Origin: a virus
IMG/VR virus record: IMGVR_UViG_3300044858_000391
Span: 1-22,133 of that record
Strand: one strand, 5' to 3'
Length of the DNA: 22,133 nt
Under the pieces are notes generated by a model. That model ran no database searches, was not told where the DNA came from, and worked only from the letters and a program-made list of their open reading frames with translations. The position numbers were made by a program, and so were the translations under genes. Of the stretch, positions 15,079 through 22,129 are shown piece by piece (the stretch's first letter is position 1; every line of letters starts with the position of its first letter).

Positions 15079-17007
15079 TTATAAAACTACCCAGCGTGAG
15101 CCACTAGGAACTGTAATTGTTACCCCTACATCTAACGTTATTGGTCCAGTAGACATTGCTGATTTACCTGATGATATTGTATATGATGAAGAAATTGTCT
15201 GTGAGTTTTCAATCATTCCCCCACTAGCTACTAACCCTCCAGCTCCTGTCCATAATAACCCTGTACCATCCCAAGTTAATGAAGTATTTGCTGTTGTTGG
15301 AGCGGCTACAAATGTTGTAGTTCCTGCCCCTGATTGATATGCTACCCTATTAGCTGCGCCGCCCGCAAGATTTGTAGCTGTAGAAGCTGAAGTAGCTGTT
15401 GTAGCTGTTGTAGCTGTTGTAGCTGTTGCCGCATTACCGCCAATTGAAAGCCCCGCTGCAGTACCTGTTATATTAGTACCTACTAAAGCACTTGGAGTAC
15501 CTAAGTTTGGTGTTACTAATGTTGGGCTTGTGTTCATTACAAACGTAGACCCAGTACCTGTCTGACTTGCAACACTTGTAGCATTACCTACTGATGTGAT
15601 TGGTCCAGTTAAGTTAGCATTGGTAGCCTTATTACCATTAAGTTTTTGAATAGCTTGTAAGATAGTATCAGTTGCCGCTACTGTTCCTGCACCTGATGTA
15701 TATCCTGTTAATACTTTGCCTATTACTGCAGAGTTAGTCAGCGTAGCCGCATTTCCTACAGAAGTTACTTCACCTGTTAAGTTTGCATTTGTTGTAACTG
15801 TACCTGCTGTTAATCCTGCCGCTGTGCCTGTGATATTAGTACCAACAAGTGCACTAGGTGTTCCTAAAGCTGGAGTTACTAGCGTAGGACTTGTAGATAA
15901 AACAACATTACCTGTACCTGTGCTTGTAGTTACGCCTGTACCACCATTTAAAACAGGAAGCGTTCCAGTTACACCAGTAGTTAACGGGAGACCTGTTACG
16001 TTAGTCATTACACCTGAAGCAGGTGTGCCAAGAGCAGGAGTAACTAAAGTTGGGCTTGTTTGATGAACGCCTGCACCTGTACCTGTAGACGTTGTGACAC
16101 CTGTACCACCATTTAATACTGGTAATGTTCCTGTAACCCCTGTGGTCATAGGTAAGCCGGTACAATTAGTTAATACACCTGATGCTGGTGTGCCTAAAAG
16201 TGGTGTAACTAAAGTTGGGCTTGTAGCAAATACATTTGCACCTGAACCTGTTTCATCTGTCAATGCAGCCGCTAGGTTGGCACTTGATGGAGTTGCTAAA
16301 AATGTAGCTACATTAGCAGCAAGACCAGATATACCAGTTGTAATAGGCAAACCAGTACAGTTAGTTAAAGTACCGCTTGTAGGAGTTCCTAGTAATGGAG
16401 TAACTAAAGTTGGACTTGTTGCTAATGCAACTAACCCAGAACCAGTGTAAGGAAGTGAAACTATTTTTTTACTTGCATCTGAACCTAGTGGGGTTAAAGC
16501 TGTTAATGTTGATAAGGTTGTAGCACCCGTTAAAGTTGTAGCACCTGTTACATTTAATGTTCCGCTTACAGATAAATTTCCAGTAATTACACCACCTGTT
16601 GATGGAAAGCTTGCCGCATAAAACTCTGAACCATCACAATAAACTGTTTGCGTTGCACCATTGGCTATGGTTAAACCAGTACCAGCAGAAGTTTTAATTA
16701 CAATTGCATAACCGCCAACTGTTTTGTTTGCAATAATATAGGTTTTATTAACTGACGGAGCAATAATACTTCTAATAGCAGAGTTAGTACCACCTACTAC
16801 AAGAACTGCATTACGAGCTTCATCTGATACACCGTTAAGGTCTGTAAGTGTATAATTGACATTAGCCATAGTAATAGCTTGTACACCAGTTATGGCTTGT
16901 TCTAATAGCGTACCTAAGTTAGTATTGGTTGTAATACCCCAAGTACCTGACTGATCGCCATTCCCAATAAGTTCTAATTTTAAACTAGGTGAAAAGGTGC
17001 TTGCCAT
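15079..17007 (-). CDS. Long tail fibre with TSPTLVTP repeats (642 aa)
   Basis: The ATG at 17007 follows AAAGGA by 6 bases and a good candidate promoter. Residues 1-132 form a conserved phage fibre N-terminal domain (SLKLELIGNGDQSGTWGITT, then NTNLGTLLEQAI), probably the tail-binding part. About residues 137-195 are small repeats (LSVSGTLNVTGATTLTGATT). From 197 to about 520 come five copies of TSPTLVTPxLGTP, with linked GTLPVLNGGTGVTTSTGTG units in two copies and GTNITGTAAGL in two. These make trimeric beta-helix-like shafts in other fibres. Then a run of TATTATTAT precedes the tip. The last about 40 residues (SYTISSGKSAMS, GPITL, ITVPSGSRWVVL) are nearly the same as the tip of the 459-aa fibre. 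No peptidase or lyase motif is visible. Confidence 0.9.
   Translation of the reverse strand: MASTFSPSLKLELIGNGDQSGTWGITTNTNLGTLLEQAITGVQAITMANVNYTLTDLNGVSDEARNAVLVVGGTNSAIRSIIAPSVNKTYIIANKTVGGYAIVIKTSAGTGLTIANGATQTVYCDGSEFYAASFPSTGGVITGNLSVSGTLNVTGATTLTGATTLSTLTALTPLGSDASKKIVSLPYTGSGLVALATSPTLVTPLLGTPTSGTLTNCTGLPITTGISGLAANVATFLATPSSANLAAALTDETGSGANVFATSPTLVTPLLGTPASGVLTNCTGLPMTTGVTGTLPVLNGGTGVTTSTGTGAGVHQTSPTLVTPALGTPASGVMTNVTGLPLTTGVTGTLPVLNGGTGVTTSTGTGNVVLSTSPTLVTPALGTPSALVGTNITGTAAGLTAGTVTTNANLTGEVTSVGNAATLTNSAVIGKVLTGYTSGAGTVAATDTILQAIQKLNGNKATNANLTGPITSVGNATSVASQTGTGSTFVMNTSPTLVTPNLGTPSALVGTNITGTAAGLSIGGNAATATTATTATTATSASTATNLAGGAANRVAYQSGAGTTTFVAAPTTANTSLTWDGTGLLWTGAGGLVASGGMIENSQTISSSYTISSGKSAMSTGPITLDVGVTITVPSGSRWVVL
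15449..16419 (-). repeat. Fibre shaft repeats (TSPTLVTPxLGTP, five copies)
   Basis: Five copies of TSPTLVTP followed by A/L/N-LGTP lie within this stretch of the 642-aa fibre. Two adjacent copies also share GTLPVLNGGTGVTT. The encoding DNA differs between copies at many synonymous positions, so the repeat is old or maintained at protein level. Confidence 0.85.
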
Positions 17008-17058
17008 GATTTATCCTTTAATTTATGTACATTCTACATCTTTATTGGTTGTCGTCAA
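17008..17058 (-). promoter_or_regulatory. Candidate sigma70-like promoter before the 642-aa fibre
   Basis: On the minus strand TTGACG (17058-17053) is followed by a 16-base spacer and TAGAAT (17036-17031); each hexamer differs from consensus at one position. The -35 lies in the last codons of the 481-aa gene and the -10 in the 34-base gap. A start near 17024 would leave a leader of about 17-20 bases holding AAAGGA before ATG 17007. The 8-base palindrome ATGTACAT (17025-17032) overlaps the end of the -10. Confidence 0.5.
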
Positions 17059-18487
17059 CATCTGTCCAGTCTGAAGTTTGACCAGTATTTACTTCTATCC
17101 AAGTATTTGATTGTGAATTAGTTATTTGAGTCCAACCAGTTGTTTGATTAGTATTAACAGCTAACCATGTATTTATTTGAGAATCATCAATTGGAATCCA
17201 ATTTGCTACGTCATTATTAACAATTTTAATCCAACCAGTTGTTGTAGTTGAATCAAATAAGCCACAATTTTCTATTACTGCAGTGGCAAATTGAGCTTTA
17301 ATAGATGGAGTATCATTAACAGAAAAACCTTCTATAACATTATATAAAGACTGACGACTTATGGAAGTTGCTTCTGCAAGTGTTGTGTTTTCAGTAATAC
17401 TAAAGAAAAATATACTTGCAATTATATAAAGGTCATTAAGCGTGGTTGCTTCTGCTACAGAGGATATAAATTGAGCTGTTATTGTTCTAGCATCATTTAT
17501 TGTTATTTGTTCTACCCTTGTCTGTAAGAATGCTGATTGTTGGGTGCTTGCATCTGCTATTGTTATTGGCTCTACCCTTGTCTGTATAAAAGTAGATTGT
17601 TGGGTGTTTGCATCAGCTAAAGTTATTGGCTCGGTTCTACTTGATGCAAATTGAGCTGTAATGGTTTTTGTATCCGCTATGATTATAGGTTCTGTTAGTG
17701 ATGATATAAATTGAGCAGTTAACGCAGGTACATCAGCTACACTAATAGGTTCTGTTCTTGAGTTTAAAAACTGTGCGGTTATCGTTGGAGTAGCCGCTAA
17801 TACCCCATTTTCTACTAACGCCACACTAAACGTAGATAGCTGAGTACTAAAGTCAGCAATCGTCATTACTTCAGTCATACCAAAGAAGAATGCATCAACT
17901 TCAGAATTAAAGTCTAGCATGGTCACGCCTTCGGCTAATGACGCTACAAAGTCATACCGTTGGGTACTAAAAGCTAATATTGTTCCGTTTTCTACACGAC
18001 TAACTACAAACTGCGCAGTGATTGTTTGTATAGATGCTATTGTAGAGTTTTCAGTTAATGAATTTAAAAACTGTGCTGTTATAGTCTTTACGTCAGCTAA
18101 AGTTATTGGCTCTGTTCTACTTACGCTATAGGTAGATAATTGGGTACTTAAATTAGCTAAAGTTATTGGTTCTACTCGTGAATTTAAAAACTGTGCTGTT
18201 ATAGTCTTTACGTCAGCTAAAGTTATTGGCTCTGTTCGTGTTTGCAAAAAAGCAGAAAGTTGGGTACTTAAGTCAGCTAAAGTTATTGGCTCTACTCGTG
18301 ATTGCAAGAACGCTGATTGTTGTGTGAAATTATCAGCTAACGTAATTGGCTCTGTTCTAGTCTGTAAAAAATTGACTGGGTTAGATTGTGTTGCCGCTAA
18401 TATAATGTTTTCAACTAAAGATAATACATATGCCTGCCCTGCCAATGAAGCAAATGGCGTTTGTGCAAATGATGATATCCCGAACAT
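17042..18487 (-). CDS. Repeat protein with 20-residue and 11-residue units, putative fibre (481 aa)
   Basis: The ATG at 18487 directly follows the stop of the 459-aa fibre (TAA then ATG, no gap) with no strong RBS, so coupling is likely. Residues 1-24 are a short N-terminal cap (MFGISSFAQTPFASLAGQAY). Residues 25-404 are 19 consecutive 20-residue units of the form T/V-E-P-I-T-L-A-D-x-x-T-x-x-x-x-F-x-x-S/T-R, plus a partial one. Residues 418-481 are six 11-residue units each with one Trp (W419, 430, 441, 452, 463, 474), as in GWIKIVNNDVA and TWLAVNTNQTT. There is no signal peptide or enzyme motif. It sits between two fibre genes, so a rod-like fibre segment with a Trp-rich, possibly sugar-binding or assembly end is a reasonable inference. 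Confidence 0.85.
   Translation of the reverse strand: MFGISSFAQTPFASLAGQAYVLSLVENIILAATQSNPVNFLQTRTEPITLADNFTQQSAFLQSRVEPITLADLSTQLSAFLQTRTEPITLADVKTITAQFLNSRVEPITLANLSTQLSTYSVSRTEPITLADVKTITAQFLNSLTENSTIASIQTITAQFVVSRVENGTILAFSTQRYDFVASLAEGVTMLDFNSEVDAFFFGMTEVMTIADFSTQLSTFSVALVENGVLAATPTITAQFLNSRTEPISVADVPALTAQFISSLTEPIIIADTKTITAQFASSRTEPITLADANTQQSTFIQTRVEPITIADASTQQSAFLQTRVEQITINDARTITAQFISSVAEATTLNDLYIIASIFFFSITENTTLAEATSISRQSLYNVIEGFSVNDTPSIKAQFATAVIENCGLFDSTTTTGWIKIVNNDVANWIPIDDSQINTWLAVNTNQTTGWTQITNSQSNTWIEVNTGQTSDWTDVDDNQ
17045..17236 (-). repeat. Six 11-residue tryptophan repeats
   Basis: The C-terminal 64 residues of the 481-aa protein have a Trp exactly every 11 residues, with N/T/Q/D-rich linkers and a V/I two or three residues after the Trp. 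The period is exact across all six units. Confidence 0.9.
17276..18415 (-). repeat. Nineteen tandem 20-residue (60-bp) coding repeats
   Basis: Units start at residues 25, 45, 65 and so on, without insertions or deletions. Two sub-types occur, one with TQQSAF/TQLSAF and one with TITAQF centres. They alternate in the first part, giving a 120-bp higher order. The central units (about 7-11) are the most diverged. AAAGTTATTGGCTC-like cores recur on the plus strand. Confidence 0.92.
18059..18237. repeat. Perfect 59-bp direct repeat, copies 120 bp apart
   Basis: Bases 18059-18117 and 18179-18237 are identical. They code for repeat units 6 and 4 of the 481-aa protein. Identity through synonymous positions suggests a recent duplication or gene conversion, unlike other units in the same gene. 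Confidence 0.9.
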
Positions 18488-19867
18488 TTATAGTACTACC
18501 CATTTAGACCCTGAAGGGACAGTGATTACTACCCCTGCATTTAACGTAATTGGGCCTGCTGACATTGCGCTTGAACCACTAGGAATTGAGTATGAAACAG
18601 TTGCTGTTTTGCTATTTACGATAAATGGTTGTGATGCATTGATAGTTGTACCCGTAACTGTAGTTGTAGCCGCAATAGAACCCGGAGCAATAAAAGTACT
18701 TGGAGTGCTTAATGTAACCGCACCAGTAGATGCTGATGCTGTAATTTGATTGGCTGTACCTGCAAGGCTTGTAACGCCCGATGCTGGAGCTGAACCCCAA
18801 ACTGGAGCGGCACCTGTCTGAGCTAAAAGAACTTGGCCTGTTGTACCTGCGGCTGTTGATGCGTATGCAGTTCCTGTACCAACAATTACACCGCCTAAAG
18901 TAGGTGTGGCTGTACCGTTTGTACCACCGTTAGCGATAGGTAGGGTTCCAGATACGTGGGTAGTTAAACCAATTTTACCGTAACTAGGTGCAACACCAAC
19001 ACCACCTGAAATAAGCGCATTACCTGTAGCAACATCAGCTAATTTAGATAAAGCAGTTGTAGTAGACGCATAAACTAAATCGCCCACTGCATAAGAGCTT
19101 TGACCTGTACCGCCATTTGCTGCAGCGACGACACCTGTTACGTTTGTTGATGTGCCTGTTACGTTACCAGCAGAGGTAATATTTGTCCCAGCTACTGTAC
19201 CAACTGCTGTAAAGTTTCCGCTATCTGTAAAACTAAACCGTGTCGTTGGTGTGCCAGCAACGTTAGTCATAAACCTATATATCCAACCGGAATTATCCCC
19301 AAATTGCAAATGAACTGTATTTGGTGACGTGGTATTAGATAAACTATAATTGCCAGTAATGTTTCCGCCAGTAAGATTACTTGCGTTTGTTGCATTTGTA
19401 ACTGCTGTAGTTCCTATTACTGAAACAACTTGCGCTGCTGTAGCTGCACTAAATGCGGAAGTAGCATTACCATAAGCAAGACCTGTAAGTGTAGCTACAC
19501 CTGTACCTCCTGAAGCAACTGGGAGGATAGAACTATTTGTAGCAGTTAGAGTAGTACCATTAGCATAAATTGACCGTGATGATGGGTAGGTAACAAAAAC
19601 AGTGACCGTACCTGAAAAGGTAACAGCTGCCCCTGCATTGCTTGAGGATAGTATAGTGTTTCTGGTAAGCAACGTACCTACTAAAGTATACGTGCCAATC
19701 CCTACTTCCCAGTTACCGGCTGTATCGGTAGCTCCATAGTATGTAGTGTTTGCGTTACCAATTACTGTAAACGCTTGGTACCCAGAAACCGTTCCGCTAA
19801 AGGTAAAACTAACGGTGGTGTTAGCCGTACCTGTTTGCTGAACTCTATCCGCAAGAACTAGAGCCAT
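18488..19867 (-). CDS. Tail fibre with conserved N-terminal domain and shared C-terminal tip (459 aa)
   Basis: The ATG at 19867 follows AGGAG by 6 bases. Residues 1-100 (MALVLADRVQQTGTANTTVS, GNANTTYYGATDTAGNWEVG, IGTYTLVGTLLTRNTILSSS) form an N-terminal domain widespread in phage fibres, probably for tail attachment. The middle carries fibre repeats: LPVASGGTGVATLTGLAYGN, VAAANGGTGQSSYAVGDLVY and LPIANGGTNGTATPTLGG. Near the end comes GTTGQVLLAQTGAAPVWGSA, also common in such fibres. The last about 38 residues (SYSIPSGSSAMSAGPITLNA, then ITVPSGSKWVVL) closely match the tip of the 642-aa fibre. No enzymatic motif is seen. It is very likely a host-recognition fibre; the receptor is unknown. 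Confidence 0.9.
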   Translation of the reverse strand: MALVLADRVQQTGTANTTVSFTFSGTVSGYQAFTVIGNANTTYYGATDTAGNWEVGIGTYTLVGTLLTRNTILSSSNAGAAVTFSGTVTVFVTYPSSRSIYANGTTLTATNSSILPVASGGTGVATLTGLAYGNATSAFSAATAAQVVSVIGTTAVTNATNASNLTGGNITGNYSLSNTTSPNTVHLQFGDNSGWIYRFMTNVAGTPTTRFSFTDSGNFTAVGTVAGTNITSAGNVTGTSTNVTGVVAAANGGTGQSSYAVGDLVYASTTTALSKLADVATGNALISGGVGVAPSYGKIGLTTHVSGTLPIANGGTNGTATPTLGGVIVGTGTAYASTAAGTTGQVLLAQTGAAPVWGSAPASGVTSLAGTANQITASASTGAVTLSTPSTFIAPGSIAATTTVTGTTINASQPFIVNSKTATVSYSIPSGSSAMSAGPITLNAGVVITVPSGSKWVVL

Positions 19868-19876
19868 TTAGGACTC

Positions 19877-20482
19877 CTAGCTTGTTGCTGTTGTGCTATA
19901 TGTAACCGCTACTGTATCGCCTGCTGTAACTGCTTTAGCTACTGAAAATGCACCTGCACTATACAATGTACCTGCTGTACTTGATTGCGTATTAACTGCA
20001 CCTGTACCTGTCACTAAGAAACAACCCGTCACGTTACCGCCTACACCAGTAATTAAATATGTAATCGCTGTAGCTGTTGAAGTTGTTACGTTTGATGGTG
20101 TTGTACCTGTAGATGAAGCTACACCAAACACTGCTGTACCACGAACTGCTGAACCACCAACTGTGTAGTTGACATATTCTGTCCAACCTGCGTGGGTCAC
20201 CATTGTATCTGCCGCTGCAAAAGTAGGCGATGTAGTTGCAATCAACCCTAAAAAAGGACCTACAACGGTATATGCTGCGCCTTTTAGTAGTGTATCAAAC
20301 ATTAACTGTTTACCAACAGCATTAACTAAATTAGGGATTGTCTCTTCCCATTTTAATTTGCCTTCAGCGTCACGACATTCAACATGGTACGAACCTTCAA
20401 TACCTACTGTTTCTGAAACGGCACCGCTTGTACCTAATGTTGCTTCAATGATATCACCAAAGCCTTGTTGTTCTTTCATCAT
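19877..20482 (-). CDS. Virion protein of a family found beside head-tail adaptors (201 aa)
   Basis: The start is ATG 20482 (AGGAG 6 bases upstream); the next codon is also ATG. Residues 30-65 (EGSYHVECRDAEGKLKWEET, then IPNLVNAVGKQLMFDTLL) and 70-110 (VVGPFLGLIATTSPTFAAAD, then TMVTHAGWTEY) are characteristic of a family I know from many tailed phages. The C-terminus has GTLYSAGAFSVAKAVTAGDT, then VAVTYS. It is Thr/Ala/Gly-rich with beta-strand character and has no membrane segment. Homologues are usually annotated as structural proteins of unknown role. It could be a decoration or tail-associated protein. Confidence 0.82.
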   Translation of the reverse strand: MMKEQQGFGDIIEATLGTSGAVSETVGIEGSYHVECRDAEGKLKWEETIPNLVNAVGKQLMFDTLLKGAAYTVVGPFLGLIATTSPTFAAADTMVTHAGWTEYVNYTVGGSAVRGTAVFGVASSTGTTPSNVTTSTATAITYLITGVGGNVTGCFLVTGTGAVNTQSSTAGTLYSAGAFSVAKAVTAGDTVAVTYSTTATS

Positions 20483-20491
20483 AATAAACTC

Positions 20492-20917
20492 CTAAAATCT
20501 AATAATGGCTGATGTTGCTGTTGCCGTTGGAAAAGTTATTGTAAATCCTGTTACTTGGTTTGGAACTTTATCAGAACCAAAATCTAATACAGCTACTGCA
20601 GAACCTGTTGTACTATTATAAATCAATGCTCCACGAGTAGTAAAACTAGCAGGGTTCCAATTTACATTAGCAAAAGATATATATGCTGTTCCATTACTAC
20701 TTGCAGGCACTGTTGGTGTTAAAATTTTACCACCTGCTATATATCCAGTACCTGTGATCTCACCTTCAGTTGTATATACTAGCGTATCAGCATTTAGCGA
20801 GGCTGTGGCTTGATATAATGCAATCTTGTACACATAAGGTGTGCCAGTGTTAAAGTTCTCTAGAGCGCTTAACATCTTCGTTTTAAACACAGTGCATTGA
20901 GTCTGTACGATAGCCAT
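20492..20917 (-). CDS. Small virion protein of unknown role (141 aa)
   Basis: The ATG at 20917 overlaps the adaptor stop (TAATG), and AAAGGA in the adaptor's last codons serves as RBS. The pattern YKIALYQATASLNADTLVYT, EITGTGYIAGGKILTP, ISFANVNWNPASFTTRGALI and YNSTTGSAVAVLDFGSDKVP is a recognised phage protein type found between head-tail adaptors and fibres. The end is a beta strand pair (TGFTITFPTATATSAIIRF). The family is small, all-beta and often annotated as hypothetical or structural. It probably forms part of the neck or tail surface. Confidence 0.82.
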   Translation of the reverse strand: MAIVQTQCTVFKTKMLSALENFNTGTPYVYKIALYQATASLNADTLVYTTEGEITGTGYIAGGKILTPTVPASSNGTAYISFANVNWNPASFTTRGALIYNSTTGSAVAVLDFGSDKVPNQVTGFTITFPTATATSAIIRF

Positions 20918-21837
20918 TATAGTCCTTTATATGGAAGGCTTGTTTGGCCTTGCCTATAGGCATCATTTCTTTCTAGTCCATCACCAAGACGTTTGGCTTG
21001 CATTAATGCATCTTGATACATTTTTTCATAATAAGTGACCATATCTTGTTCACCTTTCATAAAAATAACAGCTTCACGCATAGCGCCATAAAATAAAACT
21101 GGATCATAGTTATCACCAAGCCAACTTGTGCCAGTTGCATTATTAATTGAAGCTACTGGTACAGAAAATCCTGCTCCAGAATTACCAATATATGTATTTG
21201 ATGCACTTAATATATCACCAACAACATATAGTGAACCACCATTTGTTAAAGTACATTGAGTTACTAATCCACCAGAAATTACAATAGTAGCAACAGCGAA
21301 TGTGCCGTTACCACCTGTTAATGGTACATTTGCATATACACCATTGTTATATCCACCACCGCCAGTAATAGTTCCTAGCGTTAATACAATTCCTTGAACA
21401 ATAGTTTCTGGATAATAAAAATAATGTAATTCAACTGGATAACTATCATTAGGCGTTGGAGCCATAATAAAAGATAGTTCATTAGGATTGGAAATTTGCG
21501 TTCCAAACAATGCGTAATATCTAGGCTCTCCTACATCTGTAGGATTAGGATATGATTCACGTAAAAAATTTACATCTTTATTTAAAAGATATTTATATGT
21601 ACCAGTAGCATCAACAATAGCTACTGAATAAACAGAAAGAAAATCATCTGGGCAAGAAAGATACTTATTGTTTAATGTAGTGTTACCAGTTACATTTTTT
21701 CTAAGCGAAGGAAATTGAACAGTGTTATATATTCTTTCCTCTGCTTGTTGAATAAACATAGGAATACTCTCTACAAATAGAGACTCAGTGTTTTCACTGT
21801 AATTTTGTATTGCCTGATTTAATTCAATGTAGTTCAT
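20917..21837 (-). CDS. Head-tail adaptor protein, SU10-type (306 aa)
   Basis: The ATG at 21837 overlaps the stop of the upstream small gene (TAATG). The N-terminal helical part (NYIELNQAIQNYSENTESLF, ESIPMFIQQAEERIYNTVQF) and PSLRKNVTGNTTLNNKYLSC, PDDFLSVYSVAIVD match the adaptor family seen in SU10-like and many short-tailed phages. Then come YLLNKDVNFLRESYPNPTDV, YYALFGTQ and FIMAPTPNDSYPVELHYFYY. Residues 155-230 form a beta-rich insertion with GGGYNNGVYANVPLTGG. The C-terminal helical part (WLGDNYDPVLFYGAMREAVI, MKGEQDMVTYYEKMYQDALM) is also typical. It would bind under the portal and join the tail. The insertion makes it somewhat longer than simple members. Confidence 0.88.
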   Translation of the reverse strand: MNYIELNQAIQNYSENTESLFVESIPMFIQQAEERIYNTVQFPSLRKNVTGNTTLNNKYLSCPDDFLSVYSVAIVDATGTYKYLLNKDVNFLRESYPNPTDVGEPRYYALFGTQISNPNELSFIMAPTPNDSYPVELHYFYYPETIVQGIVLTLGTITGGGGYNNGVYANVPLTGGNGTFAVATIVISGGLVTQCTLTNGGSLYVVGDILSASNTYIGNSGAGFSVPVASINNATGTSWLGDNYDPVLFYGAMREAVIFMKGEQDMVTYYEKMYQDALMQAKRLGDGLERNDAYRQGQTSLPYKGL

Positions 21838-22022
21838 TACGCCATAGGTCCACGAGCTTTAAGCCCTTTAGTAGCACATCCGTTACCACGAGTAACAATG
21901 CCTTCTTTTTCAATAAAGTCTTTTTTACCACCAATACTTACAGTCATTGCTTCTGTTTCTGGACCAACTTCTTGGGCAGAACGAGTGTTAGGGTCTACGT
22001 TTCTATTATCATTATCAGCCAT
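21837..22022 (-). CDS. Small basic phage protein (61 aa)
   Basis: The ATG at 22022 follows AAAGGA by about 8 bases, and the stop overlaps the adaptor start (TAATG). The N-terminal half is polar and acidic (DNDNRNVDPNTRSAQEVGPE). The C-terminal half is basic and glycine-containing (EGIVTRGNGCATKGLKARGP). Similar small proteins with an RGxGxATKGxKxRGP ending are found between head and tail genes of other phages. No function is known to me. Tight coupling to the adaptor suggests co-expression with neck proteins. Confidence 0.75.
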   Translation of the reverse strand: MADNDNRNVDPNTRSAQEVGPETEAMTVSIGGKKDFIEKEGIVTRGNGCATKGLKARGPMA

Positions 22023-22027
22023 GATTA

Positions 22028-22129
22028 TTATCCTTTGTTTTGTGCTGCAATTTTAGCCAAGCCACGACCTAGCTTTTTCATATCAGCATTAGTTTTACCG
22101 CCTTTACTACCAGTCGCTTTATGACCAGT
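22028..22129 (-). CDS. Small basic protein, 5' part unclear at window edge
   Basis: A frame of 33 residues ends with TAA at 22028-22030, just 5 bases before the next gene. It reads TGHKATGSKGGKTNADMKKL, then GRGLAKIAAQNKG. The lysine/glycine pattern is like small phage proteins found beside head-tail genes. The only ATG in frame (22081) would give 17 residues. An in-frame TAA lies at 22130-22132, right at the edge, so no upstream start can be placed. Either the gene is the short form, or the base order at the edge breaks the frame. Coding is plausible but the start is unresolved. Confidence 0.45.
   Translation of the reverse strand, partial: TGHKATGSKGGKTNADMKKLGRGLAKIAAQNKG

Noticed and set aside
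15716-16450. Two plus-strand frames with repeated TPVPPFNTG-like segments
   Set aside because: They mirror the TSPTLVTP and NGGTG repeats of the minus-strand fibre and have no RBS or family pattern.
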